Notes under the pieces: generated by a model
What the model was told of the DNA's origin: nothing
The model's input: the letters and a program-made list of their open reading frames with translations, nothing else
Database searches by the model: none
NCBI RefSeq assembly: GCF_003584565.2
Contig: NZ_CP031010.1
Coordinates: 2,604,001 to 2,668,000 of the forward strand
Length of the DNA: 64,000 nucleotides
Direction of reading: 5' to 3'
From: Alteromonas sp. RKMC-009
Lineage (GTDB): Bacteria; Pseudomonadota; Gammaproteobacteria; Enterobacterales; Alteromonadaceae
Position numbers and translations under genes: made by a program
In this document: positions 1-8,801 of the stretch, one piece after another
Layout of the letters: each line of letters starts with the position of its first letter
Position numbering within the stretch: position 1 is the first letter of the stretch

Positions 1-379
1 GCTGCCGGCTGAGCGCATCAAGCACATCTGTCAGCCCCAGCCAGTTGTTTTGTGCACTCACAGGTTGTAACAGAAGCGTCACTTCACCGCCGCAACCAAT
101 GCCCAGCCGCCAGGCAACATCACCTTCTTCCTGCATATCATAGGTCACAATACGACTGTTACCTGTTTCCCAGCAACGCCGTGACTGATGCAACAAATCA
201 CTTTCCAGACATCCGCCGGAAACAACACCCAGCTGACTGCCAAATTCACTGAACAGCATCATTGCACCGGCTTTGCGGTAAGAAGAGCCTTCGGTATTGA
301 TGATGGTTGCCAGCAACCAGTTACCTGCATCGCGCTGAGGGAACCAGTCCGACAACACATGGTAAATATGATGATTCAT
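1..379 (-). CDS. XdhC/CoxI family protein, cut by the window edge
   Basis: Reverse-strand frame open from the ATG at 379 to base 1 (126 codons, no stop), so the C-terminal part lies outside the window. Visible motifs fit the N-terminal XdhC_CoxI domain: GSSYRKAG (residues 31-38), SGGCLE (54-59) and GCGGEV (95-100). Family members help insert sulfurated molybdenum cofactor into xanthine dehydrogenase and related CO-dehydrogenase-type hydroxylases; that role is inferred here because no molybdenum hydroxylase gene is visible. The gene is divergent from cysK. It could equally be one of the many stand-alone XdhC-like proteins of unknown substrate. Confidence 0.8.
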   Translation of the reverse strand, partial: MNHHIYHVLSDWFPQRDAGNWLLATIINTEGSSYRKAGAMMLFSEFGSQLGVVSGGCLESDLLHQSRRCWETGNSRIVTYDMQEEGDVAWRLGIGCGGEVTLLLQPVSAQNNWLGLTDVLDALSRQ

Positions 380-774
380 TTTTCCCCGCCTGAACGACCA
401 TGAACAGCCTGTACGCTATACGCAGAACCAGTTCACAGTTTTATATTTCTTAAGCCGGTATCACCGGCAAATTTACCGCTAATATATAACAAAGTATCAC
501 CGCATCCGTGACGTCTGTCGTAAATCCTGTACCACTGCACCTGTCATCCCGGCTGAACGCTGTTTGTAATTGCGGTGAATTTGACTGTAACGACCCCCCG
601 TTTGCCTGCTTTTTAACCCTCATCGCAAATCAAAATAAGTTATATCGAAAAAGCACTTTTCATTTTACGAAATGACACCAATTATATAACCGTACACAAA
701 TACCTGTGTGGTTCTGTTCATTTGACAGACTACATCATTGTCTGCAGGTATTTTTAACCAGGTAAGGAATAATA
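380..774. other. Intergenic region between the XdhC-like gene and cysK
   Basis: 395 bases with no convincing gene, carrying the two divergent promoters. A perfect inverted repeat lies at 660-675 (TCATTT arms around TACG). A second, CAGAC-N9-GTCTG, lies at 726-744 just upstream of the cysK ribosome-binding site. A TTGACA hexamer at 722-727 has no good -10 at normal spacing. CysB control of cysK is known in enteric bacteria, but CysB sites are too degenerate to assign by eye. Confidence 0.45.
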
Positions 775-1740
775 ATGCAAGTATTTGACGACAACTCATT
801 ATCTATTGGCCGCACACCGCTGGTAAAACTCAACCGCGTTACCGGTGGCAATGTGTATGCAAAAATTGAATCACGCAACCCGAGCTTCAGTGTGAAATGC
901 CGTATCGGCGCAAACATGATCTGGGATGCAGAAAAGCGTGGTGTTCTGGGCCCGGGTAAAGAGATTGTTGAACCGACCAGTGGTAATACAGGTATTGCAC
1001 TGGCATTTGTTGCAGCTTCCCGTGGTTACAAGCTGACATTGACTATGCCAAGCAGCATGAGTCTTGAGCGCAGAAAATTACTCAAGGCACTGGGTGCAAA
1101 TCTGGTGCTGACTGAAGCGCCTAAAGGTATGAAAGGTGCCGTTGCAGCCGCTCAGGAAATCGTTGCTTCTGATCCTGAAAAATTCGTTCTGCTGCAACAG
1201 TTTGATAACCCTGCTAACCCGGCAATCCACGAAAAAACAACCGGCCCTGAAATTTGGGAAGCCACTGACGGTAAGGTTGATGCCTTTGTTGCCGGTGTCG
1301 GTACCGGCGGTACGATTACCGGTGTTAGCCGTTACCTTAAGAATACCAAAGGTAAAGCAATTACTTCTGTCGCCGTAGAACCGACAGATTCACCTGTAAT
1401 CACCCAGGCCAAGAACGGTGAAGAACTGACACCGGGTCCTCACAAAATTCAGGGGATTGGTGCCGGTTTCATTCCGGGTAACCTTGATCTCGACCTGGTA
1501 GATGAAGTTGAACAGGTAACTAACGACGAGAGTATGGAAATGACTCACCGTCTGATGAAGGAAGAAGGTATCCTTGCCGGTATTTCTTCCGGTGCAGCAG
1601 TTGTCGCAGCCAAGCGTTTTGCTGAGCGTCCGGAAAACAAAGATAAAATCGTTGTTGTTCTGCTTGCCAGTGGTACAGAACGTTACCTGAGCAGTCCGCT
1701 GTTTGCCGGTGAATTCGGTGAACAGGAAGAAGTTCAGTAA
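775..1740 (+). CDS. cysK: Cysteine synthase A (O-acetylserine sulfhydrylase)
   Basis: PLP enzyme making L-cysteine from O-acetylserine and sulfide in the cytoplasm, the last step of sulfate assimilation. The 321-residue length is normal for CysK. The PLP lysine is K41 in FSVKCRIG. The substrate loop TSGNTG is at 68-73, the phosphate-binding GTGGT at 176-180 and the GISSGAA segment near 269. The N-terminal third is almost identical in motif order to enteric CysK, which favours CysK over CysM. The ATG has a good Shine-Dalgarno (AGGTAAGGA). It stands alone, with its own terminator at 1762-1793. Confidence 0.96.
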   Translation: MQVFDDNSLSIGRTPLVKLNRVTGGNVYAKIESRNPSFSVKCRIGANMIWDAEKRGVLGPGKEIVEPTSGNTGIALAFVAASRGYKLTLTMPSSMSLERRKLLKALGANLVLTEAPKGMKGAVAAAQEIVASDPEKFVLLQQFDNPANPAIHEKTTGPEIWEATDGKVDAFVAGVGTGGTITGVSRYLKNTKGKAITSVAVEPTDSPVITQAKNGEELTPGPHKIQGIGAGFIPGNLDLDLVDEVEQVTNDESMEMTHRLMKEEGILAGISSGAAVVAAKRFAERPENKDKIVVVLLASGTERYLSSPLFAGEFGEQEEVQ

Positions 1741-1761
1741 GCGTTAAAGATATAAAATCAG

Positions 1762-1793
1762 AAAGCGGGGTATGATTACTCCGCTTTTTTTTT
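1762..1793 (+). terminator. Rho-independent terminator of cysK
   Basis: Arms AAAGCGG (1762-1768) and CCGCTTT (1781-1787) enclose a short loop and are followed by an uninterrupted T run to 1793. Confidence 0.85.
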
Positions 1794-1845
1794 GCCTGTA
1801 AAATCTGCTATTTTCATAACAGTTTAGCCGTCCGGAATAAATATT

Positions 1846-2310
1846 ATGAATTACCCTTCCCGTCACCTCATTTCCCTTTTCATCGCTTTATGTCTGATTT
1901 TGATATCCGGCTGTAAAGAAAAGGAAGAAGGGCTCGGGCGCTACGGAATGATGGACGAAAATACGCCGGACTACGCTGCTGTGGCATTTATGAAAAGTAT
2001 TTATGAAGACAAGAACATAAACCGTGCAGTAGAACTGAGTTCTGACAGCATGGCAAGAATGCTTAAGCGTTACCATACTAACCGTAACGTACAGAGACAC
2101 ATTGTTAATTTGCGTTACGATACAGTAACCATTACACCTCAGGGATCTAACCGTGTGGGACGTAATGAGTTTGCAGAAAATGCCACCGTCACTTTATTTT
2201 TCAGCGGCCAGTATAATGATGACAAAGTGGAAGATTTAAGAACGGTACAAATGATCCGCGACGACGGGCTGTGGAAAGTTGACCGCATCGACCCGGACCA
2301 TTTTATGTAA
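1846..2310 (+). CDS. Predicted lipoprotein of unknown function
   Basis: 154 residues. Basic start, hydrophobic stretch (8-20) and lipobox LISGC with lipidated Cys23 mark it as a lipoprotein; no Asp at +2 (KEK follows), so outer-membrane sorting is likely. The mature part is about 130 residues, charged, with an early helical segment and a late beta pattern ending in LWKVDRI. That ending resembles NTF2-like/DUF4878 proteins, but this is only a shape-based guess. It is convergent with ggt and appears monocistronic. No function can be assigned. Confidence 0.7.
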   Translation: MNYPSRHLISLFIALCLILISGCKEKEEGLGRYGMMDENTPDYAAVAFMKSIYEDKNINRAVELSSDSMARMLKRYHTNRNVQRHIVNLRYDTVTITPQGSNRVGRNEFAENATVTLFFSGQYNDDKVEDLRTVQMIRDDGLWKVDRIDPDHFM

Positions 2311-2327
2311 ACCGGTAAGCGGGGCTT

Positions 2328-4079
2328 TTACTGCCCCACTGCTACCCCTTCACGGCGGGGATCGGCACCGCCAATCAACTTACCGTTTTTCACTTGTACG
2401 CCATGTAAACCTGAGTTCAGATCCATCACTTTGACATCATGACCCAGTGCTTCAAGTGCAGGTTTCAGCGCCTCAGCGGACGTACCGGCCTCCAACGCAG
2501 TATAATCATTTCTGTTGGTCATTCTGGGCAGATTAATGGCCTGCTGCACATCAAGGTTAAAGTCGAGAATACCAAACAGGGTCTGCGCGACATAATCGAT
2601 AATACGACTGCCACCCGGTGAGCCGATGACCAGTTCAAGATCACCTTTATCATCAAACACCATGGTCGGGCTCATGGCACTGCGCGGGCGCTTACCCGGT
2701 TCCACACGGTTAACCACAGGCCAGCCGTTAATATCCGGATTAAATGAGAAATCCGTAAGCTGGTTATTCAGCAGGAAACCGTCGACCATTAAACCGGAAC
2801 CGAACATAAACTCAATGCTGGTCGTGATAGACACCGCGTTCCCTTCTTTATCCACAATTGAGAAGTGGCTGGTGTTAGGCTGCTCCAGATTCATCCCAAG
2901 GTGAACTTTAGCATCGGTGTAAGGCTTGCCGGCCTTTGCTTTATGCCATTTTTCATTTATGCCAATCGTCTCTGCACGGCGTTTCAGGTAAGGCGCGTTG
3001 ATCAATGCCGCAAAGGGTAAATCGGTAAAGTCGCTGTCGGCAATATACATTTCCCGGTCAGCAAAACTGAGGGCACTGGCCTGTGCAAATAAATGGGCAA
3101 ACTCAGCACTGTCAGGCTTCAATGAAGCAATGTCCTGACCTTCCAGCAGTTTCATTATCTGGAATACATTGATCCCCCCGGAACTGGGCGGTGCCATGCC
3201 ACAAATTTTATGTTCGCGGTAATCGCCGCACACAGGTTTTTTCTTTAATGCTTCGTATCCGGCAATATCAGCCGTGGTAATTTGTCCCGGGTTAATAGAT
3301 GCCCCGTTTACTGCCTTAACAATTTTCTCAGCCACAGGGCCTTTGTAGAAATAGTCAGTACCGTCACTGGCAATATGGCGCAGGGTATCTGCAAGCGCTT
3401 TATTCTTTTTAACCGTTCCTTCCTTCAGCGGTGCTCCGGCAGGATAAAAATAGGTAGCGCTGGATGGAAACTCTTTCAGACCCGGGTGTTTATTCAGCGA
3501 GACCAGGTGCGCCAGACGGGCTGATACCCTGAACCCTTCAGCGCTGGTGTTAATAGCATCGTCAAACAGGTCTTCCCATTTCAGCTTGCCGAATTCCTGC
3601 TGCGCAGTTTCCAGTGCTTTTAATGCGCCGGGAACACCCACAGATTTACCACCAACCACAGCTTCAAGCCAGTTCATCTGGTTTTTACCTTTGAAGAACC
3701 AGTAAGGTGTTACGGCAGCCGGTGCGGTTTCCCGCCCGTCAAATGTATGCAGAGTCTTCGTTTTATTATCCCAGTAAAGGATAAAGGCACCACCACCGAT
3801 CCCGGAGGACTGGGGCTCAACCAGTGTCAGCATTGCCTGAACAGCCACAGCGGCATCGATGGCTGAACCACCTTTTTCAATAATGTTTTTACCCGCCCAT
3901 GAGGCGTACGGGTTTGCAGCCACAACCATATAATCTTTGGCTATACGGGCTTTTTTATTTTCAAAACCGGTAGCCGCTTCGGGCTCAAAACGTTCAACAG
4001 CTTGAGTGGCGGACACCAGTGTGACCGATAAACAAACGACTTTAACAGCCGTTGCCAGAATTCCCTGACTGAACTTCAA
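2328..4079 (-). CDS. ggt: Gamma-glutamyltransferase (gamma-glutamyltranspeptidase)
   Basis: 583-residue periplasmic Ntn-hydrolase precursor that cleaves gamma-glutamyl bonds such as those in glutathione. It has an N-terminal Sec signal (hydrophobic 7-24, SATQA), the substrate arginine in GRETAP (R116) and the self-cleavage site NTSHFS. Thr403 would become the N-terminal nucleophile of the small subunit. GSPGGS and SSGIGGG segments are also family features. The start is TTG, with AGAGGA 9 bases upstream; no ATG fits. The crotonase gene ends 18 bases upstream on the same strand, so the two may be cotranscribed. A GGGGC/GCCCC hairpin (2321-2337) overlaps the stop codon. Confidence 0.95.
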   Translation of the reverse strand: MKFSQGILATAVKVVCLSVTLVSATQAVERFEPEAATGFENKKARIAKDYMVVAANPYASWAGKNIIEKGGSAIDAAVAVQAMLTLVEPQSSGIGGGAFILYWDNKTKTLHTFDGRETAPAAVTPYWFFKGKNQMNWLEAVVGGKSVGVPGALKALETAQQEFGKLKWEDLFDDAINTSAEGFRVSARLAHLVSLNKHPGLKEFPSSATYFYPAGAPLKEGTVKKNKALADTLRHIASDGTDYFYKGPVAEKIVKAVNGASINPGQITTADIAGYEALKKKPVCGDYREHKICGMAPPSSGGINVFQIMKLLEGQDIASLKPDSAEFAHLFAQASALSFADREMYIADSDFTDLPFAALINAPYLKRRAETIGINEKWHKAKAGKPYTDAKVHLGMNLEQPNTSHFSIVDKEGNAVSITTSIEFMFGSGLMVDGFLLNNQLTDFSFNPDINGWPVVNRVEPGKRPRSAMSPTMVFDDKGDLELVIGSPGGSRIIDYVAQTLFGILDFNLDVQQAINLPRMTNRNDYTALEAGTSAEALKPALEALGHDVKVMDLNSGLHGVQVKNGKLIGGADPRREGVAVGQ

Positions 4080-4097
4080 TGTATCGCTTCCTCTGAA

Positions 4098-4862
4098 TTA
4101 CTTAAATTTATCCCGGTTTAACGGGCGCTTGTTGATGAATGCATCGAATGCTTCTTTGGCTGCCGGTGTAGACAGCGCTTCAAGAAAGATATCCAGTTCA
4201 GCACTGATTTGTTGTTGTATGGCATCCTGCTCATTATTCATCAATGCTTTTGTCTGGTTCAGCGCGAATGCGGGCTTCTGTGCCAGTTTACGGCACACTG
4301 CCTCAACATGTTCGCTTAGCTTTTCTGCCGCGATGATAGCGGTAACGACACCAAACTGCTGTGCTTCCTCTGCGCCAAAGGTTTCGCCCAGCATCAGCCA
4401 TTCACTGGCCTTGCGGCGACCGGCCAGTCTGGGTAACAGATAGCTTGACGCATATTCGGGTACGAGGCCCAGGTTAATGAAAGGCATACAAAAAACGCTG
4501 TCCGGTGCACAGTACACCAGATCACAATGTAACAATAAGGTCGTCCCGATGCCAACGGCAACGCCATGAACCTGCGCGACAACAGGACTAGTACACTGAG
4601 TCAGAGCATTCATGAAGGCAACAATCTCAGCAACGTTATCGCCCTCCTCCCTGTGTGCAAAGTCTGCAATATCGTTACCGGCCGTAAACGCACTGCCTTC
4701 CCCTTTGAGCAGGATAACCTTCACTTCCGGATCAAGGCTCGCCGTATTAATTGCATCCGCCATTAACTGATACATTTCACGGGTTAACGCATTTTTCTTA
4801 TCCGCGCGGTTCAGGCTGATGGTCAGAACGTGGTTTTCTATCTGTGTAGTCACAGTGCTCAT
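4098..4862 (-). CDS. Enoyl-CoA hydratase/isomerase (crotonase) family protein
   Basis: 254-residue crotonase-fold protein acting on acyl-CoA. The oxyanion-hole segments are FTAGNDIADF (59-68) and HGVAVGIG (99-106). The positions that carry the two catalytic glutamates of true enoyl-CoA hydratases (GCE and PEI motifs) are Thr/Leu and Phe here. A Glu is instead present in LGLVPE (131-136), as in several delta3-delta2-enoyl-CoA isomerases. An isomerase-like role is therefore more likely than hydration. It lies directly upstream of ggt, with no obvious metabolic link, and is divergent from the rhombosortase gene. Confidence 0.82.
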   Translation of the reverse strand: MSTVTTQIENHVLTISLNRADKKNALTREMYQLMADAINTASLDPEVKVILLKGEGSAFTAGNDIADFAHREEGDNVAEIVAFMNALTQCTSPVVAQVHGVAVGIGTTLLLHCDLVYCAPDSVFCMPFINLGLVPEYASSYLLPRLAGRRKASEWLMLGETFGAEEAQQFGVVTAIIAAEKLSEHVEAVCRKLAQKPAFALNQTKALMNNEQDAIQQQISAELDIFLEALSTPAAKEAFDAFINKRPLNRDKFK

Positions 4863-4945
4863 GACAAAATCCTCACAAAATTACAGGCAAATTCTTATCA
4901 GTTTTCTGTATCATAGCGATTTAACAGCAAAAACTACAAAATTTC

Positions 4946-5551
4946 ATGTCATCTGATTTCACCAAATTTGCCGGACCTTATGGCGGGCCCCTGCTACTGA
5001 CACTCTGTGTGTTACTGGCCTGCGTCTTCGAACCTGCGTCAGGGGAATGGCTGGCATATGACCGTTATGCCATAGAGGGCTTTGAAACCTGGCGTTTACT
5101 GACAGCCAATATTGTTCACACCAATGGCTGGCACGCTTTACTGAATCTGGCCGGACTGACTTTACTCACATTTCTGCATAGCGACCATTATCGTTTCATG
5201 CGGTTTATTAAATTATTTCTCTGGTGCAGTTTACTGACCAGTGCAGGTATTTATTACTTTTCACCGCAACTCATATGGTATGCGGGCTTGTCCGGCGCAT
5301 TACACGGCGTGTTTTTGTGGGGTGCCTGCATGGATATCCGTGCAGGCTTAAAGTCAGGCTGGTTACTGGCCTGCGGTGTTGTCGCTAAAATTGTATATGA
5401 ACAAATCAATGGCGGTTCTGCTGATGTGGAGGCACTGATTGGCGCTGCGGTTGCAACAGATGCCCACCTTTACGGCGCGGTAGCGGGTCTTTTAATGTTT
5501 CTGCTGATGATTATTCCGGTGAACAAACGCCGTCCGGCAGTGCAGCACTGA
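4946..5551 (+). CDS. rrtA: Rhombosortase-like rhomboid-family intramembrane serine protease
   Basis: 201 residues with about six hydrophobic segments. The rhomboid catalytic pair is visible as Ser116 in GLSGALHG and His173 in DAHLYGAVAG, with WHALLNLAG (62-70) as a further family motif. The short length and ETWRLLTANIVHTNGWHA-type N-terminal segment match rhombosortases. These process GlyGly-CTERM proteins for surface release or anchoring in bacteria with type II secretion. No protein in this window has an evident GlyGly-CTERM tail, so its substrates must lie elsewhere. The symbol is given by resemblance. Confidence 0.8.
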   Translation: MSSDFTKFAGPYGGPLLLTLCVLLACVFEPASGEWLAYDRYAIEGFETWRLLTANIVHTNGWHALLNLAGLTLLTFLHSDHYRFMRFIKLFLWCSLLTSAGIYYFSPQLIWYAGLSGALHGVFLWGACMDIRAGLKSGWLLACGVVAKIVYEQINGGSADVEALIGAAVATDAHLYGAVAGLLMFLLMIIPVNKRRPAVQH

Positions 5552-5571
5552 CAGACGGCTTCATTCAATTA

Positions 5572-6327
5572 TCAGCTTTTAAGCGCGTACGCCGACAAAC
5601 CTAACTCACTGATAACACGGTTAATGTGCGTCATAGCCTCATCCGTGGGTCCGGGATAGTCTCCGGCAATGGCAACGTTCCCCTGATAGCCAATATCTCT
5701 GGTGCCTTCCGGCGAACTGAAATAGGCAGCCAGAACCAACCCACGAAGACGGGAAAAAGCCTCAGCCGGACGCAGATATGCATCACCGGTATTGTCGTCC
5801 ACCGTCGCTATATCATCCAGGATGGCTTTCTGCCGGGCTTCTGTCAGGTCCGTGAACGTCATGTCATGACGCAATGCAGCTTCGTCATTCAACCATACCA
5901 GAAGTGGCATGATGAATTTGCGGTCGTTTTGCTGCCGCTCATAGGGTGCACTTATCCACTCGTCAATGACATCCGGTACATTAACCCCGGTGGCAGAAGG
6001 GTATTCCCCTTCCTGAGGGACAATAAGATCGCTGATGTCAGCAACCAGTTGCAGCTCTTTTTGTGACAGGAGCCGCGGCCAGGGTGATTCAGGCGGCATG
6101 ATAAGATCAGGATCTTTCCCGTAACCGGCGGCATTCACCGGCTTCAGTGTGAGTTCAGGCCAGTGCCCCTCACCCGCTCCTGCCGTGGCCTTAGCGCTTT
6201 TATCCGGCTCGCCTGAACATGCTGTTAATGCAGGAAATGCCGCAGTGGCTGCCAGAGCACTCAGCCATTTTAACGATTCGCGGCGTGTTAACCTTGGCAC
6301 ATAAACGGAAGATTTTACATCTCTCAT
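5572..6327 (-). CDS. Gluconate 2-dehydrogenase subunit 3-like, Tat-exported small subunit
   Basis: 251 residues. The Tat signal is clear: LTRRESLKWL with the twin arginines at 15-16, a hydrophobic stretch, then LTAC (Cys37) that could also serve as a lipobox. The rest matches the gluconate_2-dh3 type small subunit of FAD-GMC sugar dehydrogenases. In such complexes the small subunit carries the Tat signal and takes the flavoprotein along to the periplasm. It begins 2 bases after the stop of the GMC gene, so translational coupling is likely. It corresponds in type to the LacC subunit of glucoside 3-dehydrogenases; substrate inferred. Confidence 0.82.
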   Translation of the reverse strand: MRDVKSSVYVPRLTRRESLKWLSALAATAAFPALTACSGEPDKSAKATAGAGEGHWPELTLKPVNAAGYGKDPDLIMPPESPWPRLLSQKELQLVADISDLIVPQEGEYPSATGVNVPDVIDEWISAPYERQQNDRKFIMPLLVWLNDEAALRHDMTFTDLTEARQKAILDDIATVDDNTGDAYLRPAEAFSRLRGLVLAAYFSSPEGTRDIGYQGNVAIAGDYPGPTDEAMTHINRVISELGLSAYALKS

Positions 6328-6329
6328 GG

Positions 6330-8009
6330 CTACAGGCTCCCTTGTTGAATTTGTCCTGCCAGCCAGCTTGAATTGCGCATGGCCAGTGTCAGAATGGTCA
6401 GAGTACAGTTTTTATGAGGATTAGAGGCGAACACGCCGCCATCCATGATAAACAGATTTTTACAATCCCAGGTTTGTCCCCATTCATTGGTCACAGAGGT
6501 ACCGGGATCGTCTCCCATCCGGGTTGTGCCCACCTCATGAATAATTTCGCCGCCTTTGAGAATAGCCTCTTCAGGAGAAGGTAATTCCCCCGGGTCAGCG
6601 CCCATATTGGCAAAAATTTTCTTCGCGGTTTCAAGGCCGTGCCTGACCTGGTTGAGTTCATTTTCCGACCATTTCCAGTGAAACTTCGCAACAGGTATAC
6701 CCCATTTGTCTTTCACGTCTTTATCAATTTCCATATAACAATGTTCATTCGGCACCATTTCCCCACGCAGCGCGAAGCCAATGTAACTGCCATAGGCAGA
6801 ACGGGCCTCCGCTTTTACAGCTTCACCGTAGCCCTGAAAATCACCGGCTACCCAACTGCCGGGTTCACGGAAACCACTGCCGATTTCAAAGTGATAACCT
6901 CTCGGAAAGTCCAGTTCCCCTTTTTCCTGCGCCTCGTGGCCCCACCAGGGAATGAACAAATGGTTCGATGTATGACCATCTTCGTTATACCGTGGCCGGT
7001 CCCGCAGTGCCGGCACGTAGGCACCGATGTTCGCCCCGGTGGAATCCATCAGATTGCGACCTACCTGTCCGCTGGAATTAGCCAGTCCGGCAGGATGTTG
7101 TTCTGATGCTGAATTCAGCAGGATCCGCGCCGACTCACAGGCACTGGCGGCCAGAATAACCACGGGAGCATCAAGGTCGGTATCCTTACCTGTTTTCTTA
7201 TCCACGTAGGTCACCCCTGTGGCTTTACCGTTCACATCTGTACGGACAGCTTTAACCATTGCATCTGTAATCACAGTCAGGTTTCCGGTGGCTCTGGCCA
7301 TAGGAATTAATGATGTGGTGGTCTGAAAAGCCGCACCGATAGAACAGCCATGGCCACAGGGCGTGGCATAAAAACACTTCTGGCGGATATCCTGCGAGCG
7401 TGTCAGCACTGCACGGTGCATAGGCGCGGTTCGTATGCCTTCTTTACCGGCGGCAGCAGCCACCAGTAATTCAGTGACTCTGGGGGCCGGAGGTGGCTGT
7501 AATACACCTTCAGAAGAGTCAGGCATATCTTCATGACCTGTATTCTCCCCGCACACGCCGACAAGGGTTTCTGTTTTATCATACCAGGGCGCAATGTCAT
7601 CATATTCAAATGGCCAGTCAGCGCCATGACCGTCACGGGTCTTACCTTTAAAATCATGATGAGAAAAGCGCAGGGAATAACGGCCCCAGTGATTAGTCCG
7701 GCCACCCAGCATCCGCGCCCGCCACCAGAGAAATTCGGTATCATCTGCAGTCGTGTACGGCTCGTCAGGTACGGTCCAGCCACCGTCTACGGTAGCGTCG
7801 TAGTAGCCAAAATCTTTATCCACATTCCCCGAGCCCATCAAAGGCGCATCACCGGGTCTTTTAAACATGGGGGTTTCTGTACGGGGGTCATAATCACGGC
7901 CAGCCTCAAGCAGCAACACTTTGATGCCCTGCCGGGTTAACTCGTAAGCAGCCATAGCACCGCCGGCACCGGAGCCGACTACCAGTACCTGAAAATCAGT
8001 GTTATCCAT
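6330..8009 (-). CDS. GMC-family FAD oxidoreductase, large subunit of a sugar dehydrogenase
   Basis: 559 residues. The dinucleotide-binding motif GSGAGG is at 12-17, followed by a typical Glu-containing end of beta2 (LLLEAG). The C-terminal GMC_oxred_C region has HEVGTTRMG and the active-site segment NPHKN (His532). There is no signal peptide of its own, so export probably depends on the Tat-bearing subunit encoded next. The DUF1080 gene ends 2 bases upstream. The operon makes a glycoside 3-dehydrogenase (LacA-like) the best guess; gluconate or other polyol oxidation cannot be excluded. No cytochrome c subunit is encoded in the operon. Confidence 0.86.
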   Translation of the reverse strand: MDNTDFQVLVVGSGAGGAMAAYELTRQGIKVLLLEAGRDYDPRTETPMFKRPGDAPLMGSGNVDKDFGYYDATVDGGWTVPDEPYTTADDTEFLWWRARMLGGRTNHWGRYSLRFSHHDFKGKTRDGHGADWPFEYDDIAPWYDKTETLVGVCGENTGHEDMPDSSEGVLQPPPAPRVTELLVAAAAGKEGIRTAPMHRAVLTRSQDIRQKCFYATPCGHGCSIGAAFQTTTSLIPMARATGNLTVITDAMVKAVRTDVNGKATGVTYVDKKTGKDTDLDAPVVILAASACESARILLNSASEQHPAGLANSSGQVGRNLMDSTGANIGAYVPALRDRPRYNEDGHTSNHLFIPWWGHEAQEKGELDFPRGYHFEIGSGFREPGSWVAGDFQGYGEAVKAEARSAYGSYIGFALRGEMVPNEHCYMEIDKDVKDKWGIPVAKFHWKWSENELNQVRHGLETAKKIFANMGADPGELPSPEEAILKGGEIIHEVGTTRMGDDPGTSVTNEWGQTWDCKNLFIMDGGVFASNPHKNCTLTILTLAMRNSSWLAGQIQQGSL

Positions 8010-8010
8010 T

Positions 8011-8709
8011 TCACAGTTCCTTTATTTTTATATTTTTGAACCAGACCGTGTTGCCGTGATCCTGCAATCCAAGATGACCGGAAGAGTTAGCTGCAAAGCC
8101 TTCCCAGTCAGCAAATTTGCTCGCCGCCACCAGATTCTTCCAGGTTGATGTACCGATAACCACGTTGGTCGTCATCACACCGTTCTGCCACACCTGTAAC
8201 AAATTATCGTTCAGTTTTATGCGGGTTGTATTCCACTCTCCGGCGGGTTTTGAAGCAGAGGAATGCACTGCCACCATGTCATATAGTGAACCGGCAAGGT
8301 GAGTATCTGTTTTGTTGTCGTGCGCTTTTTCGTTGTCGAGGATCTGAATCTCAGGTGCATGGGAATAAATATATTTTCCGGTCTCATCGGCGAGAATAAA
8401 AATACCGCTGTTTCCTGCTTCTGAGATCTTCCAGTCAATGAGAAAATCGAAGTTCTCCCAGGTCTTGTCAGAAATCAGATCGCCACCACCAGCCTTAGCC
8501 AGCTTCATGGCACCCTCTTCGATAGTCCAGCCGTCACCCACCTGTTTTTCACGGTAATTACGCCAGCCTGTAAAAGATTGCCCGTCAAAAAGTAACTGCC
8601 ATCCGGCGGCAGATTCCTCTGCGGTCAGTGTATTGTCCTGTGCAGCCTGTACTGTGGTGGTACCGGCCAGATAGATCGTTGCGGCGATTGTCGTAAGCGC
8701 TTTCATCAT
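8011..8709 (-). CDS. Exported DUF1080 / 3-keto-disaccharide hydrolase domain protein
   Basis: 232 residues with a Sec signal (hydrophobic 5-18, cleavage near VQA-A). The beta-sandwich domain begins with WQLLFDGQSFTGW (about 37-49) and ends with LGLQDHG and VWFKNIKIKEL, the usual ends of the PF06439 family. Several members hydrolyse 3-keto-glycosides, the products of glycoside 3-dehydrogenases; this one is first in an operon with such a dehydrogenase. It begins with two successive ATGs (8709 and 8706). The promoter should lie in 8710-8764, after the terminator of the upstream peptidase gene. Confidence 0.85.
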   Translation of the reverse strand: MMKALTTIAATIYLAGTTTVQAAQDNTLTAEESAAGWQLLFDGQSFTGWRNYREKQVGDGWTIEEGAMKLAKAGGGDLISDKTWENFDFLIDWKISEAGNSGIFILADETGKYIYSHAPEIQILDNEKAHDNKTDTHLAGSLYDMVAVHSSASKPAGEWNTTRIKLNDNLLQVWQNGVMTTNVVIGTSTWKNLVAASKFADWEGFAANSSGHLGLQDHGNTVWFKNIKIKEL

Positions 8710-8764
8710 ATTTCCTGCCTGTTGTTGGTGTTATCGTTCTTGTTGTATGCCGTCTCCGGCGGAT

Positions 8765-8795
8765 AAAAAAAGGCAGTGATGGTCAGTCACTGCCT
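8765..8795 (-). terminator. Rho-independent terminator of the S9 peptidase gene
   Basis: Arms AGGCAGTGA (8771-8779) and TCACTGCCT (8787-8795) form a hairpin; read on the minus strand it is followed by a T run (bases 8770-8765). Confidence 0.85.
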
Positions 8796-8801
8796 GCTTT
8801 A

